The translations under genes and the position numbers were made by a program. From Acidobacteria bacterium UBA2999 (GTDB lineage: Bacteria > Acidobacteriota > Vicinamibacteria > Vicinamibacterales > UBA2999): a DNA stretch of 34,018 nt. The notes beneath the pieces were generated by a model. That model ran no database searches. It had not been told where the DNA came from and worked only from the letters and a program-made list of their open reading frames with translations. Shown here piece by piece: positions 8,177 to 16,227 of this stretch (position 1 is its first letter; each line of letters opens with the position of its first letter). Location of the stretch: assembly GCA_002346475.1 (NCBI GenBank), contig DDZV01000004.1:1-34018 (forward strand), written 5' to 3'.

Positions 8177-10144
8177 GTGCGAGCAGGAGTGCGCCCAAGT
8201 GAATATTGGTCAGAAGAGTTGTCTAATATTGACTATTTACTTGAGGCCTCTCCACTTATCGTGAACAAGCTTCGACATCATGCTTTTCATATTACTGGTA
8301 TTCGCCCTTATGACTATCGCAACCAAACTGATAGTAAGCGTGATGCGTTTGTGCATCGGTTACACGCGCTTATTGAGCTTGGTGGTCAGGAACTTGTTGT
8401 ACCTGAAAATGAAGCCCTTGGTGGATTTGGGTATGGTCTATCAGAGGGATTATTTAACGTTGACACCATTAAATTCCTAGAAGTCCTTGTTGGAATGAAA
8501 CGTGCGGGTCTGTTGGATGTATTACACGATTCGCATAGTCGGCCTTCCATTCTTGAAATCGGCGCTGGTTGGGGTGGACTGGCATATCAGATCAAAGCTC
8601 TCTTCCCAAAAGTTCGTTACACAATTATTGACTTTCCAGAGTTGTTTCTGTTTTCTGCAACGTACTTAAAGTTTACCTATCCCGGTGCTCGTGTTGTGGT
8701 GCTTGATGCAGAGACCAATCGGGATGCTGTGCAGGAGGCAGACTTTGTTTTCATTCCGCACACATTAGCAAGTCAGGTTAGTTGTTGTGCTCCTGATATT
8801 ACGCTGAATGTTGCATCGTTTCAGGAGATGACATCTGAGCAAGTAAGTGCGTACGGAACGCTGGCTTACGATGCGGGATGCCCAATGTTATACAGCCTCA
8901 ATCGCGAACGGTCTCGCTACAATGCTCAGCTTACATCTGTGACTGCACGACTCCAACCCTACTATGAGCTTCAAAATGTTGAAGTGCTTGATACAGATTA
9001 CACAGCAGCGACAAAAAAACTCAGTGTAAAAACAAAAGCACGATCAGCTCGTACGCCAAAAGGTGAAGACTTTTCGTACCGACATTTGGTGGGGAAGCGG
9101 AGAGAACGTATTGAGAAGAATCCATCTCGAATCGGGATCGGTGCCACGTTATACAACCGTGCGCCGTACTTAAAAAAAGCAATCGACTCGCTTCTTTCTC
9201 AGACGCATACAGATTTTCATTTAGTGTTAGTGGATGATGGATCAACAGATGGTACACGGGAAATTGCGGAAGCCTATGCGGCACAGGATTCTCGGGTGAG
9301 CTACATACGACACGAGGAACGCTTAGGTATGGTAGCAACATGGCGACATGCTTTTGAGGCAGCAACAGTTAGTCCTTCTGTTGAGTATTTCGCCTGGGCC
9401 AGTGACCATGACGTTTGGGATTCGCAGTGGTTGATGAAATTAGTGAATGTGCTTGATCGTAATCCTTCCGTTGTTCTAGCTTACCCGTACGCTCGACGCA
9501 TCGATCAACAAGACCAGTTACTTGAAAAACCCCCACGACCTTTCGAAATTATCGGGATGCCTGATGTTGAAGAACGTTGGAAGTTTGTGTGTTCGGAGGT
9601 TGTAGCAGCTGGTGACATGGTCTATGGACTAGCACGTGTTGAAGCAATGAAGAAAGCAGGTGTGTTCCGGGATGTGCTCTGTCCGGACCGTCTATTAATG
9701 GCCGAACTTGCACTTCAGGGTGAGTTTAGGCAAGTTGCTGAAGACTTATGGTACCGAAGGCAGTTCAATGAGGCTAGTGTTACACGTCAGCGGTCGTCGC
9801 TATTTGGTAAACGTGCACCTGCGGGCCGGCTGTTACCACCGTGGTTGCAGCATACCTTGAGCCTCTGGCGTGTTTACGTGCGTAGTGAACCTGACCCTCT
9901 TAGACGTCAAACCGCCCGCCGTCGAATTGTTCACTACTGTCTTGTGTATGCACTGAAGCACCATAAGAAAATGAGTACGTACAGGTATATGGGTTCTGGA
10001 TTGCGAGCGACACGTTGGATTTGGAAACGTACGAAACATTATGTGTTGCTTGGTGTGTACTATGCGCTGGTATACACCAGACGAGGCTATCATCGAGCAG
10101 TTTATGAAGTTTTAATGTTTACACGTCGGATTGGTCTGCGGTGA
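8177..10144 (+). CDS. Fused sugar O-methyltransferase (NanM-like) and GT2 glycosyltransferase
   Basis: Two enzymes in one chain of 655 residues from the GTG at 8177. Residues 1-300 look like the putative sugar O-methyltransferase family TIGR04371 (NanM): SEYWSEEL near the start, GGFGYGLSEGLFN at 82-94, the SAM-binding ILEIGAGWGGLAYQ at 125-138, then VASFQEM and YSLNRERSRYN. Residues from about 319 are a GT2 enzyme: GATLYNRAPYLKKAIDSLL, DDGST at 353-357 and an acidic DHD at 410-412 for nucleotide-sugar and metal binding. The tail (from about 570) is Arg/Lys-rich with hydrophobic stretches. It probably adds a sugar and methylates it or its neighbour. The true start may be 35 codons earlier at a CTG (8072). 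It overlaps the next gene by four bases (GTGA). Confidence 0.8.
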   Translation: MRAGVRPSEYWSEELSNIDYLLEASPLIVNKLRHHAFHITGIRPYDYRNQTDSKRDAFVHRLHALIELGGQELVVPENEALGGFGYGLSEGLFNVDTIKFLEVLVGMKRAGLLDVLHDSHSRPSILEIGAGWGGLAYQIKALFPKVRYTIIDFPELFLFSATYLKFTYPGARVVVLDAETNRDAVQEADFVFIPHTLASQVSCCAPDITLNVASFQEMTSEQVSAYGTLAYDAGCPMLYSLNRERSRYNAQLTSVTARLQPYYELQNVEVLDTDYTAATKKLSVKTKARSARTPKGEDFSYRHLVGKRRERIEKNPSRIGIGATLYNRAPYLKKAIDSLLSQTHTDFHLVLVDDGSTDGTREIAEAYAAQDSRVSYIRHEERLGMVATWRHAFEAATVSPSVEYFAWASDHDVWDSQWLMKLVNVLDRNPSVVLAYPYARRIDQQDQLLEKPPRPFEIIGMPDVEERWKFVCSEVVAAGDMVYGLARVEAMKKAGVFRDVLCPDRLLMAELALQGEFRQVAEDLWYRRQFNEASVTRQRSSLFGKRAPAGRLLPPWLQHTLSLWRVYVRSEPDPLRRQTARRRIVHYCLVYALKHHKKMSTYRYMGSGLRATRWIWKRTKHYVLLGVYYALVYTRRGYHRAVYEVLMFTRRIGLR

Positions 10145-11808
10145 AGATTCTCTTTTTTGCTCGCCACTTTACCTATCTCAGAAATTTTGAGTCGGCTCTT
10201 CGTTTGTTAGCTGAACAGGGTCATCAGGTGCATGTAGCTGTTGAGCGTGATGAAGCGTTCGGTGGACGTGAAATGATGGATCGACTCAGCAATGAGTATC
10301 CTAGTCTCACTGCTGGGTGGTCTCCAGAACGTACAGATCATTGGTTCTCTTTGGCAACGAAGCTTCGTCTCACAATTGATTATTTACGTTTTATGGATCC
10401 AGCCTACGACTTGACTCCGAGACTCCGTGCTCGCGCCAAAGAGCGTGTTCCACAATTATTACTTAGGTTTTTAGGATTACCACTAATACGTAGTACACGC
10501 GGAAGACGCTATCTAACTCGAGTGTTAGCTTCACTTGAACAAGCGATTCCATTAGATCCATCAATTGTAAAATTTATTACGGGACATCATCCAGATGCTG
10601 TGTTGATCACACCATTAATTGGTGTTGTTGCTTCTCCTCAATTGGACTATTTGTATGCTTCGTTACATCTTGGTGTGCCGACAGCCTTAAGTGTGTGGAG
10701 TTGGGATCATCTTTCAAGTAAAGCACTGATACGTACGATACCTGACCGGGTACTGGTTTGGAATTATACACAAGAGCGGGAGGCTGTAGAGTTGCACGGC
10801 GTACCTCAAGAACGAGTCGTTGTAACTGGCGCACAATGTTTTGATCAATGGTTTAATCGTAAACCGTCTCGTACACGGACGTCATTCTGCGAACATGTTG
10901 GTTTGCGCGATGATCGTCCGTTCCTGCTTTGGGTTTGTTCTTCACTTTTTCGTGGAAGTCCAGTAGAGGCAGAGTTTGTTATTCGATGGATTCAGAATTT
11001 GCGTTCGCACAGCGAATCCATGCTTCGCAATGTCAACGTGCTTGTTAGACCTCACCCATCACGAATGCAAGAGTGGGAATCCACAGATCTTAGTGAACTT
11101 GAAGGTGTAACGTTGTGGGGAGGGAATCCTGTAGATATAGAGTCTCGTGCTGATTATTTTGATTCTTTGTATTACAGCGCAGCGGTAGTTGGTCTTAATA
11201 CGAGTGCGTTTCTCGAAGGTGCAGTTGTTGGCCGACCTATTTATACTGTGTTACTTCCAGAATTTCATGAGAATCAAGAAGGTACAATTCATTTTAATTA
11301 TTTATTAACTGTCGGGAATGGATTACTCCACTCTAGCCGAACACTGGAAGCACACACTGCACAATTATCAGAGTGTCTCCGTCGTCGTGAACCTACCTCG
11401 GTATTAAGTCAAGACTTCGTCAAATTATTTGTACGACCCCAGGGAGTATCTGTTTCATCTACTCAAGTTTTCGTTGAAGCATTGGAAAAGCTTGCCGTAC
11501 TTAAACCTGTGCCCGTTGCAGTACCTGTAACCTGGCCAAGGCGTGTGTCAATTACTGCTTTTGCATGGTTTGCCAATGGGATTGGTCGAACAGTAATGAT
11601 GAGTAGACGTGAGCGAGAGCAGTCGACACGGGTGCAGGCCGTACGTGAGCTAAAGAGGGTGGATCGCGAAATTCGACTTGCGAGGAAGCAGGAAATACGT
11701 GCTGCTAAGGCCGTTCGGTACGCTAAGCGTTTAAAGGAGAAGCAGCGACGATCATCGCGTCGTCGGCACCGATGGCTTGGCTTATATCCCTGGGGCAGTC
11801 GTCACTAA
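10141..11808 (+). CDS. MKILF-type GT-B-like transferase, paralogue D, with long charged helical tail
   Basis: A 555-residue paralogue from a GTG overlapping the previous stop. The family N-terminus is complete (MKILFFARHF, LRNFE, then VERDEAFGG). Motifs: SWDHLSSKA 187-195, VTGAQCFDQWF 228-238, RPHP 303-306, YFDSLYYSAAVVGLNTS, QEGTIHF. The motif that reads VWNE or VWND in other paralogues is VWNYTQ here, so the acidic residue is Tyr at 209. The last 90 residues are an almost uninterrupted highly charged helix (repeated RxxRExxRxxR patterns) ending in a short W- and R-rich segment, with no clear membrane span; it may form a coiled coil or bind the membrane surface. The charged tail resembles that of paralogue F more than those of A and C. 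It is likely one step of chain assembly; substrate unknown. Confidence 0.75.
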   Translation: MKILFFARHFTYLRNFESALRLLAEQGHQVHVAVERDEAFGGREMMDRLSNEYPSLTAGWSPERTDHWFSLATKLRLTIDYLRFMDPAYDLTPRLRARAKERVPQLLLRFLGLPLIRSTRGRRYLTRVLASLEQAIPLDPSIVKFITGHHPDAVLITPLIGVVASPQLDYLYASLHLGVPTALSVWSWDHLSSKALIRTIPDRVLVWNYTQEREAVELHGVPQERVVVTGAQCFDQWFNRKPSRTRTSFCEHVGLRDDRPFLLWVCSSLFRGSPVEAEFVIRWIQNLRSHSESMLRNVNVLVRPHPSRMQEWESTDLSELEGVTLWGGNPVDIESRADYFDSLYYSAAVVGLNTSAFLEGAVVGRPIYTVLLPEFHENQEGTIHFNYLLTVGNGLLHSSRTLEAHTAQLSECLRRREPTSVLSQDFVKLFVRPQGVSVSSTQVFVEALEKLAVLKPVPVAVPVTWPRRVSITAFAWFANGIGRTVMMSRREREQSTRVQAVRELKRVDREIRLARKQEIRAAKAVRYAKRLKEKQRRSSRRRHRWLGLYPWGSRH

Positions 11809-11809
11809 A

Positions 11810-11823
11810 TAACAATGTTGTTA
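11810..11823. other. Short palindrome between paralogues D and E
   Basis: TAACAA, two bases, TTGTTA: a perfect inverted repeat in the 39-base gap between paralogues D and E. The two-base spacer is too short for a stable hairpin, so a protein-binding half-site pair is the only structural reading. There is no independent support. Confidence 0.2.
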
Positions 11824-11847
11824 CCTAGGTTGTAGTTATAAATCAAT

Positions 11848-14526
11848 ATGAAGATATTATTTTTTGTCAGGCATTTTTCGTATTTACGAAATTTTGAGTC
11901 TGTAGTTCGTGAGCTTGCCTCTCGAGGACACACGATCCATTTGTCGGCCGATCTCGAAGAGTCGCTTGGTGGACGAGAGATGGTTGAAAGGATTGCACAA
12001 GAATACCCAGCTGTCACTGTAGGGTGGACACCTATTCGTGCATCGGGTGCGTGGTCTGAACTTACTCGGAAACTACGGCTTGGGCTTGACTATCTTCGTT
12101 TTCTTGATTCCCGTTACGATAAAACTCCACACTTGCGTAGTAGGGCACGTTGGCGGGCACCTGGTTTCATTGTCACACTAGCATCGCTGCCTGGAGTCAG
12201 AAGCATCGTAGGTTTAAAATTTCTTGCATTACTTCTGCGTGGGTTTGAGCGTGCATTACCACGAAGTGCACTGCTGGACACTTATATTCGTGAGCACAAC
12301 CCAGACCTCATTCTTATTACTCCACTTGTTGACCTTGGTTCACCGCAGGCTGATCATTTCGCTAGTGCTCGGGCACTAGGTATAAGAACCATACTTTGTG
12401 TAGGCAGCTGGGATCATTTATCAAGTAAGGCACTTTTACGACAGATTCCAGATGGAGTTTTTGTCTGGAATGATGTGCAGAAACAAGAAGCTATTGATTT
12501 ACATCGAGTTCCTGAAGATCGCATCGTTGTCACTGGGGCACAGTGTTATGACCAGTGGTTTGACCGCATGCCTTCTAGAACACTCAGTGAGTTTTGTTTA
12601 CGTGTGGGACTTGAACCTGAGCAGCCATATATAACGTGGGTTTGTTCGTCGCTATTTCGCAAGACTGTCAACGAAGCTGAGTTTGTTGAGCAGTGGATTC
12701 AAGCACTTCGAGCGAGCCCAGATGAGCGACTACGTAACGTCGGAATTCTTATTCGTCCACATCCTGCACGACTCGACGAATGGAAACATGTTGACCTAAC
12801 GGGATATAAGAATGTTGCATTTTGGGGTTCGCATCCTGTAGATCCTGAGTCAAAAGACGATTACTTTGATTCGCTCTACCACAGTACGGTTGTTGTTGGT
12901 CTTAATACCAGTGCTTTTCTTGAAGCTGGAATTGTTGGTCGACCTGTGCACACATTACTGTTCCCTGAGATCTCAGTTGCAAATCAAGAAGGAACAATTC
13001 ACTTTCATTATCTACTGAATGTGAACGGGGGGTTGCTCCATGTATCACGGAGTTTTGACGAGCATTTAAGCCAGTTATCAAAAGGACTTGCATCAGGTGT
13101 AGTTGAGGATACGAAGAGTCAGCGTTTCACTGAAACTTTTATTCGGCCGTTTGGTCTCAATCAATCAGCGACACCACGCTTTGTAGAGGCTGTTGAACGG
13201 TTTAGTCATTTAGGGTTTATGCCGCGTGATCGAGTAGGTCACCTAGCTACAGGGATCGTGCGGGTTCTACTTTTGCCTTGGTTACTGTTAATGCATCTTA
13301 AAGTAGCATCTCAACCATGGCGGAAAGAATTAGGCTACCGGTTCAGAAAATCTGCTCGACATTACAGTAAGCAATTCTGGTTACAAATCAAGACCTATGC
13401 TGCTGTCAAGATCAAGGGGAAGCGAGTATACGAGGGCCGTCGGGTAAGTAAAGGTGCCAATGTTACGCCGAAACTTGGTAAGCCGAGAGATCCATCCAAG
13501 AGTCTTTCGTTTCCAGGTATTCCAGAAGTTGAAGAAGTACGGGAAGCAATTACAATGCTCGGTCGGCAACGTTCACCAATCATTGTTGGTCCGTGGCTTA
13601 CTGAGACTGGATTTGAGCTCTTGTACTGGATTCCATTCTTAGCGTGGGCTAAAACCTACGCTGGTCTCAGGGATGATCAGTTGTACGTAGTCTCCCGTGG
13701 TGGGTGCGCGTCCTGGTATCAGAAGATCACATCAAATTACTGTGACATCTTATCGTTCTACTCGCCTGATGAGTTTAGGAGGCTTAACGAAGAGCGCACT
13801 CAGCAACATCGAGGACGCTTTAAACATATGGATGTTTCTGCATTTGACGAAGCCATCCTAGTACGCGTCCGTGAAACTCTTGGTTTAGACAAGACTCGTT
13901 TATTACATCCTTCTCTAATGTATACATTATTTAATGTTTATTGGAGACAGATGGCTCCACTGACTTTGATTGAGGCGTTCACTTCATTTTCCACATTGTC
14001 ACCGGTTGACACCGTCAATCTAGATGGACATTTGCCAGATCAATATGTGGCAGTAAAGTTCTATTCAAATATGGCACTTCCTGATTCATCTGAGAACCGG
14101 GAAATGATTACGGAGATTCTTCGTGAACTTACCAAGACGACAGATGTTGTGATACTCAATACCGGACAAACGTTTGACGATCACACAGAGTATCCAGTGG
14201 AGGTGCGTAGTCGTATTCATACGGTTGAGCATCTAATGACACCCCAGAACAATCTTGAAATACAAACAAAAATTATTAGTCGTGCAACGGCATTCGTAGG
14301 AACTTATGGGGGATTTTCATACCTTGCGCCACTCCTTGGCACTGACACGTTAGCCTTTTTTTCCCATGCAACAGGGTTTCGTTGGGACCATCTTGAGTTA
14401 GCGAAGCGTGTATTCTCCAGCGTGAATGGGGGGTCATTCGTTGCACTCGATGCACGAGATCGAGGTGTCATTCGCCTTGGGTTTTCTGACGGAATTAAAA
14501 CTTCAACTGATGTTACTGGCACCTGA
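11848..14526 (+). CDS. Two-domain fusion: MKILF-type GT-B-like transferase (paralogue E) plus GPW-family domain
   Basis: An 892-residue protein from an ATG. Residues 1-460 are a complete MKILF-type unit: MKILFFVRHF, LGGRE, SWDHLSSKA 187-195, VWNDVQ, VTGAQCYDQWF 228-238, RPHP, YFDSLYHSTVVVGLNTS, QEGTIHF, FIRPFGL. A hydrophobic segment (VRVLLLPWLLLMHL, about 467-480) and a basic linker follow. From residue 581 a second domain begins with GPWLTETGFELLYWIPFLAW, then VVSRGGCASWY, LLHPSLMY, YVAVKFYS, ENRE, a TG followed by DDH, NLEIQ, and GTYGGFSYLAPLLG. Exactly this domain occurs alone three times downstream (20074, 21102, 25923). The fusion implies that the two families act on the same substrate or in consecutive steps. 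Both domains keep all motifs, so neither looks decayed. Start and boundaries are clear. Confidence 0.82.
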   Translation: MKILFFVRHFSYLRNFESVVRELASRGHTIHLSADLEESLGGREMVERIAQEYPAVTVGWTPIRASGAWSELTRKLRLGLDYLRFLDSRYDKTPHLRSRARWRAPGFIVTLASLPGVRSIVGLKFLALLLRGFERALPRSALLDTYIREHNPDLILITPLVDLGSPQADHFASARALGIRTILCVGSWDHLSSKALLRQIPDGVFVWNDVQKQEAIDLHRVPEDRIVVTGAQCYDQWFDRMPSRTLSEFCLRVGLEPEQPYITWVCSSLFRKTVNEAEFVEQWIQALRASPDERLRNVGILIRPHPARLDEWKHVDLTGYKNVAFWGSHPVDPESKDDYFDSLYHSTVVVGLNTSAFLEAGIVGRPVHTLLFPEISVANQEGTIHFHYLLNVNGGLLHVSRSFDEHLSQLSKGLASGVVEDTKSQRFTETFIRPFGLNQSATPRFVEAVERFSHLGFMPRDRVGHLATGIVRVLLLPWLLLMHLKVASQPWRKELGYRFRKSARHYSKQFWLQIKTYAAVKIKGKRVYEGRRVSKGANVTPKLGKPRDPSKSLSFPGIPEVEEVREAITMLGRQRSPIIVGPWLTETGFELLYWIPFLAWAKTYAGLRDDQLYVVSRGGCASWYQKITSNYCDILSFYSPDEFRRLNEERTQQHRGRFKHMDVSAFDEAILVRVRETLGLDKTRLLHPSLMYTLFNVYWRQMAPLTLIEAFTSFSTLSPVDTVNLDGHLPDQYVAVKFYSNMALPDSSENREMITEILRELTKTTDVVILNTGQTFDDHTEYPVEVRSRIHTVEHLMTPQNNLEIQTKIISRATAFVGTYGGFSYLAPLLGTDTLAFFSHATGFRWDHLELAKRVFSSVNGGSFVALDARDRGVIRLGFSDGIKTSTDVTGT

Positions 14527-14538
14527 GGCTGGAGCACC

Positions 14539-14589
14539 ATGCTCTCTGAACTTATCAAAGCTATGAATCTGTTGTTAATGAAGGCCTGA
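14539..14589 (+). other. Possible 16-codon ORF in the gap before paralogue F
   Basis: GGAG at 14531-14534 stands four bases before the ATG at 14539. The ORF reads 16 mostly Leu/Met/Lys codons to TGA at 14587-14589, four bases short of the start of paralogue F, which has no ribosome binding site of its own outside this ORF. A translational coupling role is possible; chance is also possible. Confidence 0.25.
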
Positions 14590-14592
14590 CGC

Positions 14593-16227
14593 ATGAAGCT
14601 ACTTTTTGTGGCGAGGCATTTTACGTACTTCAGAAATTTCGAGTCAGTAGTACGTCAGTTTGCAGAAAAAGGGCACTATGTACATCTAGCAGCTGAGCGG
14701 GATGAATCGTTAGGTGGAGAAGCACTGGTTGATCGTTTAGCTAAATGGTCTCCACTTATTACCGTTGGGCATGTACCTCAACGTTCTGACGCACGTTGGT
14801 TTTCTATTGCGACAGCTATTAGGCGGTCAATAGATCACCTTTGGTACTCTTCATCACGATACGAGGGAGCACCAAAAATTCGTGCTCGTGCATGGCACAG
14901 AACGCCAAACATAGGTGTACTTCTTGCACGCTTGCCGGGACGTGCAGTTATTGAACGAATACTTGATGCGATGGATCGAGCCATCCCAACTGATCCTGCG
15001 TTAGACGCATGGATCGACGAGCTGAACCCTGACGTTGTCCTATTGACACCGCTCATTGAGCTTGGCACACCACAGCTTGATTTGCTGAAGAGCGCCCATA
15101 AACAACGAAAGCCAACAGTGCTTGCTGTTTGGAGTTGGGATCACCTAACGAGTAAAGCCCATATCCGTCAAACCCCGGATCGGATTCTTGTGTGGAACGA
15201 AACACAGAAACAAGAAGCTGTGACATTACATGGTGTTCAACCTGATCGTGTAGTTGTAACAGGCGCGCAGTGTTTCGATCACTGGTTTAATCGACGTCCA
15301 AGCCGTACGCGAGAATCGTTCTGTGAAGAAATGGGACTTCCCAGTGATCAACCATTTGTCCTTTATGTTTGTTCTGCGCTGTTTCGCGGCACTAAGCTAG
15401 AAGCAGACTTTGTTCTTCGATGGATCTCTGCACTTCGTAGTTCGTCAGACATGCAGGTACAGGATGCTGGGATTTTAATCCGGCCACATCCACAACGTAT
15501 ATCTGAATGGGAAGGTATCAATTACCCAGCTAATGTAGTTTTTAAGGGGGGGCATCCAATTGATGATGTTGGCAGAGACGATTATTTTGATTCCCTCTAT
15601 TATGCGGATGCGGTTGTTGGTTTGAATACAAGTGCTCTAATTGAAGCGGCAATTGTTGATAGGCCTGTTATGACTGTATTGATGCCAGAGTTTCACGACA
15701 GTCAGCGAGGAACTATTCACTTCAGATATTTACTAGACAGTCAAACGCCTTTTCTTCATGTGGCGAAGAATCTCGACGACCAAGTAATACAATTAGGTCA
15801 AGTACTTGCCGGCTCACGAACTCAAAAAAATGAGCCATTTGTTCAAGCATTTATTCGTCCGGCTGGTCTTGCGTGTCCATCAACACCTACATTTGTGAAC
15901 GCGGTTGAGCAAGTAGCGGGTATTCAACCTACGATGGTTCGTAGCCAGTTTATTTTGAGAACACTTTTACATACTTGGTATGCAAGTATAGATTTGTTGC
16001 CCGTGCGTTGGTTAATGTGCCGGAGCCAAGTGGAGAAAGAACAGAAACGGGCAGAGCGTATTGCAGAGAAACAAGAACGCATTCGTGTTCGAGAACAAAA
16101 AAGGCGTACACAGGTTGACGCAAAGATGATGCGTTCTCGTACTAAACGTCGGCGACAACGTATAACACATCTCAAAACAGTGGTTAGGCGAGTACTGACT
16201 GTCGGTGGTCGTGGAGGAATGCACTAA
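14593..16227 (+). CDS. MKILF-type GT-B-like transferase, paralogue F, with charged tail
   Basis: A 544-residue paralogue from an ATG. It shows MKLLFVARHF, FRNFESVVRQ, AERDESLGG, SWDHLTSKA at 181-189, VWNETQ, VTGAQCFDHWF, RPHP, YFDSLYYADAVVGLNTS and FIRPAGL. Where the others read QEGTxHF it reads SQRGTIHF, so the conserved Glu is Arg. The final 70 residues are a dense Lys/Arg/Glu helix (KEQKRAERIAEKQERIR and similar), like paralogue D, and may be a coiled coil. The TAA is followed directly by the ATG of neuB, so this last member of the array is in the same transcription unit as nonulosonate synthesis. That neighbourhood makes a nonulosonate-containing donor or acceptor reasonable, but this is inference. 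Confidence 0.75.
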   Translation: MKLLFVARHFTYFRNFESVVRQFAEKGHYVHLAAERDESLGGEALVDRLAKWSPLITVGHVPQRSDARWFSIATAIRRSIDHLWYSSSRYEGAPKIRARAWHRTPNIGVLLARLPGRAVIERILDAMDRAIPTDPALDAWIDELNPDVVLLTPLIELGTPQLDLLKSAHKQRKPTVLAVWSWDHLTSKAHIRQTPDRILVWNETQKQEAVTLHGVQPDRVVVTGAQCFDHWFNRRPSRTRESFCEEMGLPSDQPFVLYVCSALFRGTKLEADFVLRWISALRSSSDMQVQDAGILIRPHPQRISEWEGINYPANVVFKGGHPIDDVGRDDYFDSLYYADAVVGLNTSALIEAAIVDRPVMTVLMPEFHDSQRGTIHFRYLLDSQTPFLHVAKNLDDQVIQLGQVLAGSRTQKNEPFVQAFIRPAGLACPSTPTFVNAVEQVAGIQPTMVRSQFILRTLLHTWYASIDLLPVRWLMCRSQVEKEQKRAERIAEKQERIRVREQKRRTQVDAKMMRSRTKRRRQRITHLKTVVRRVLTVGGRGGMH

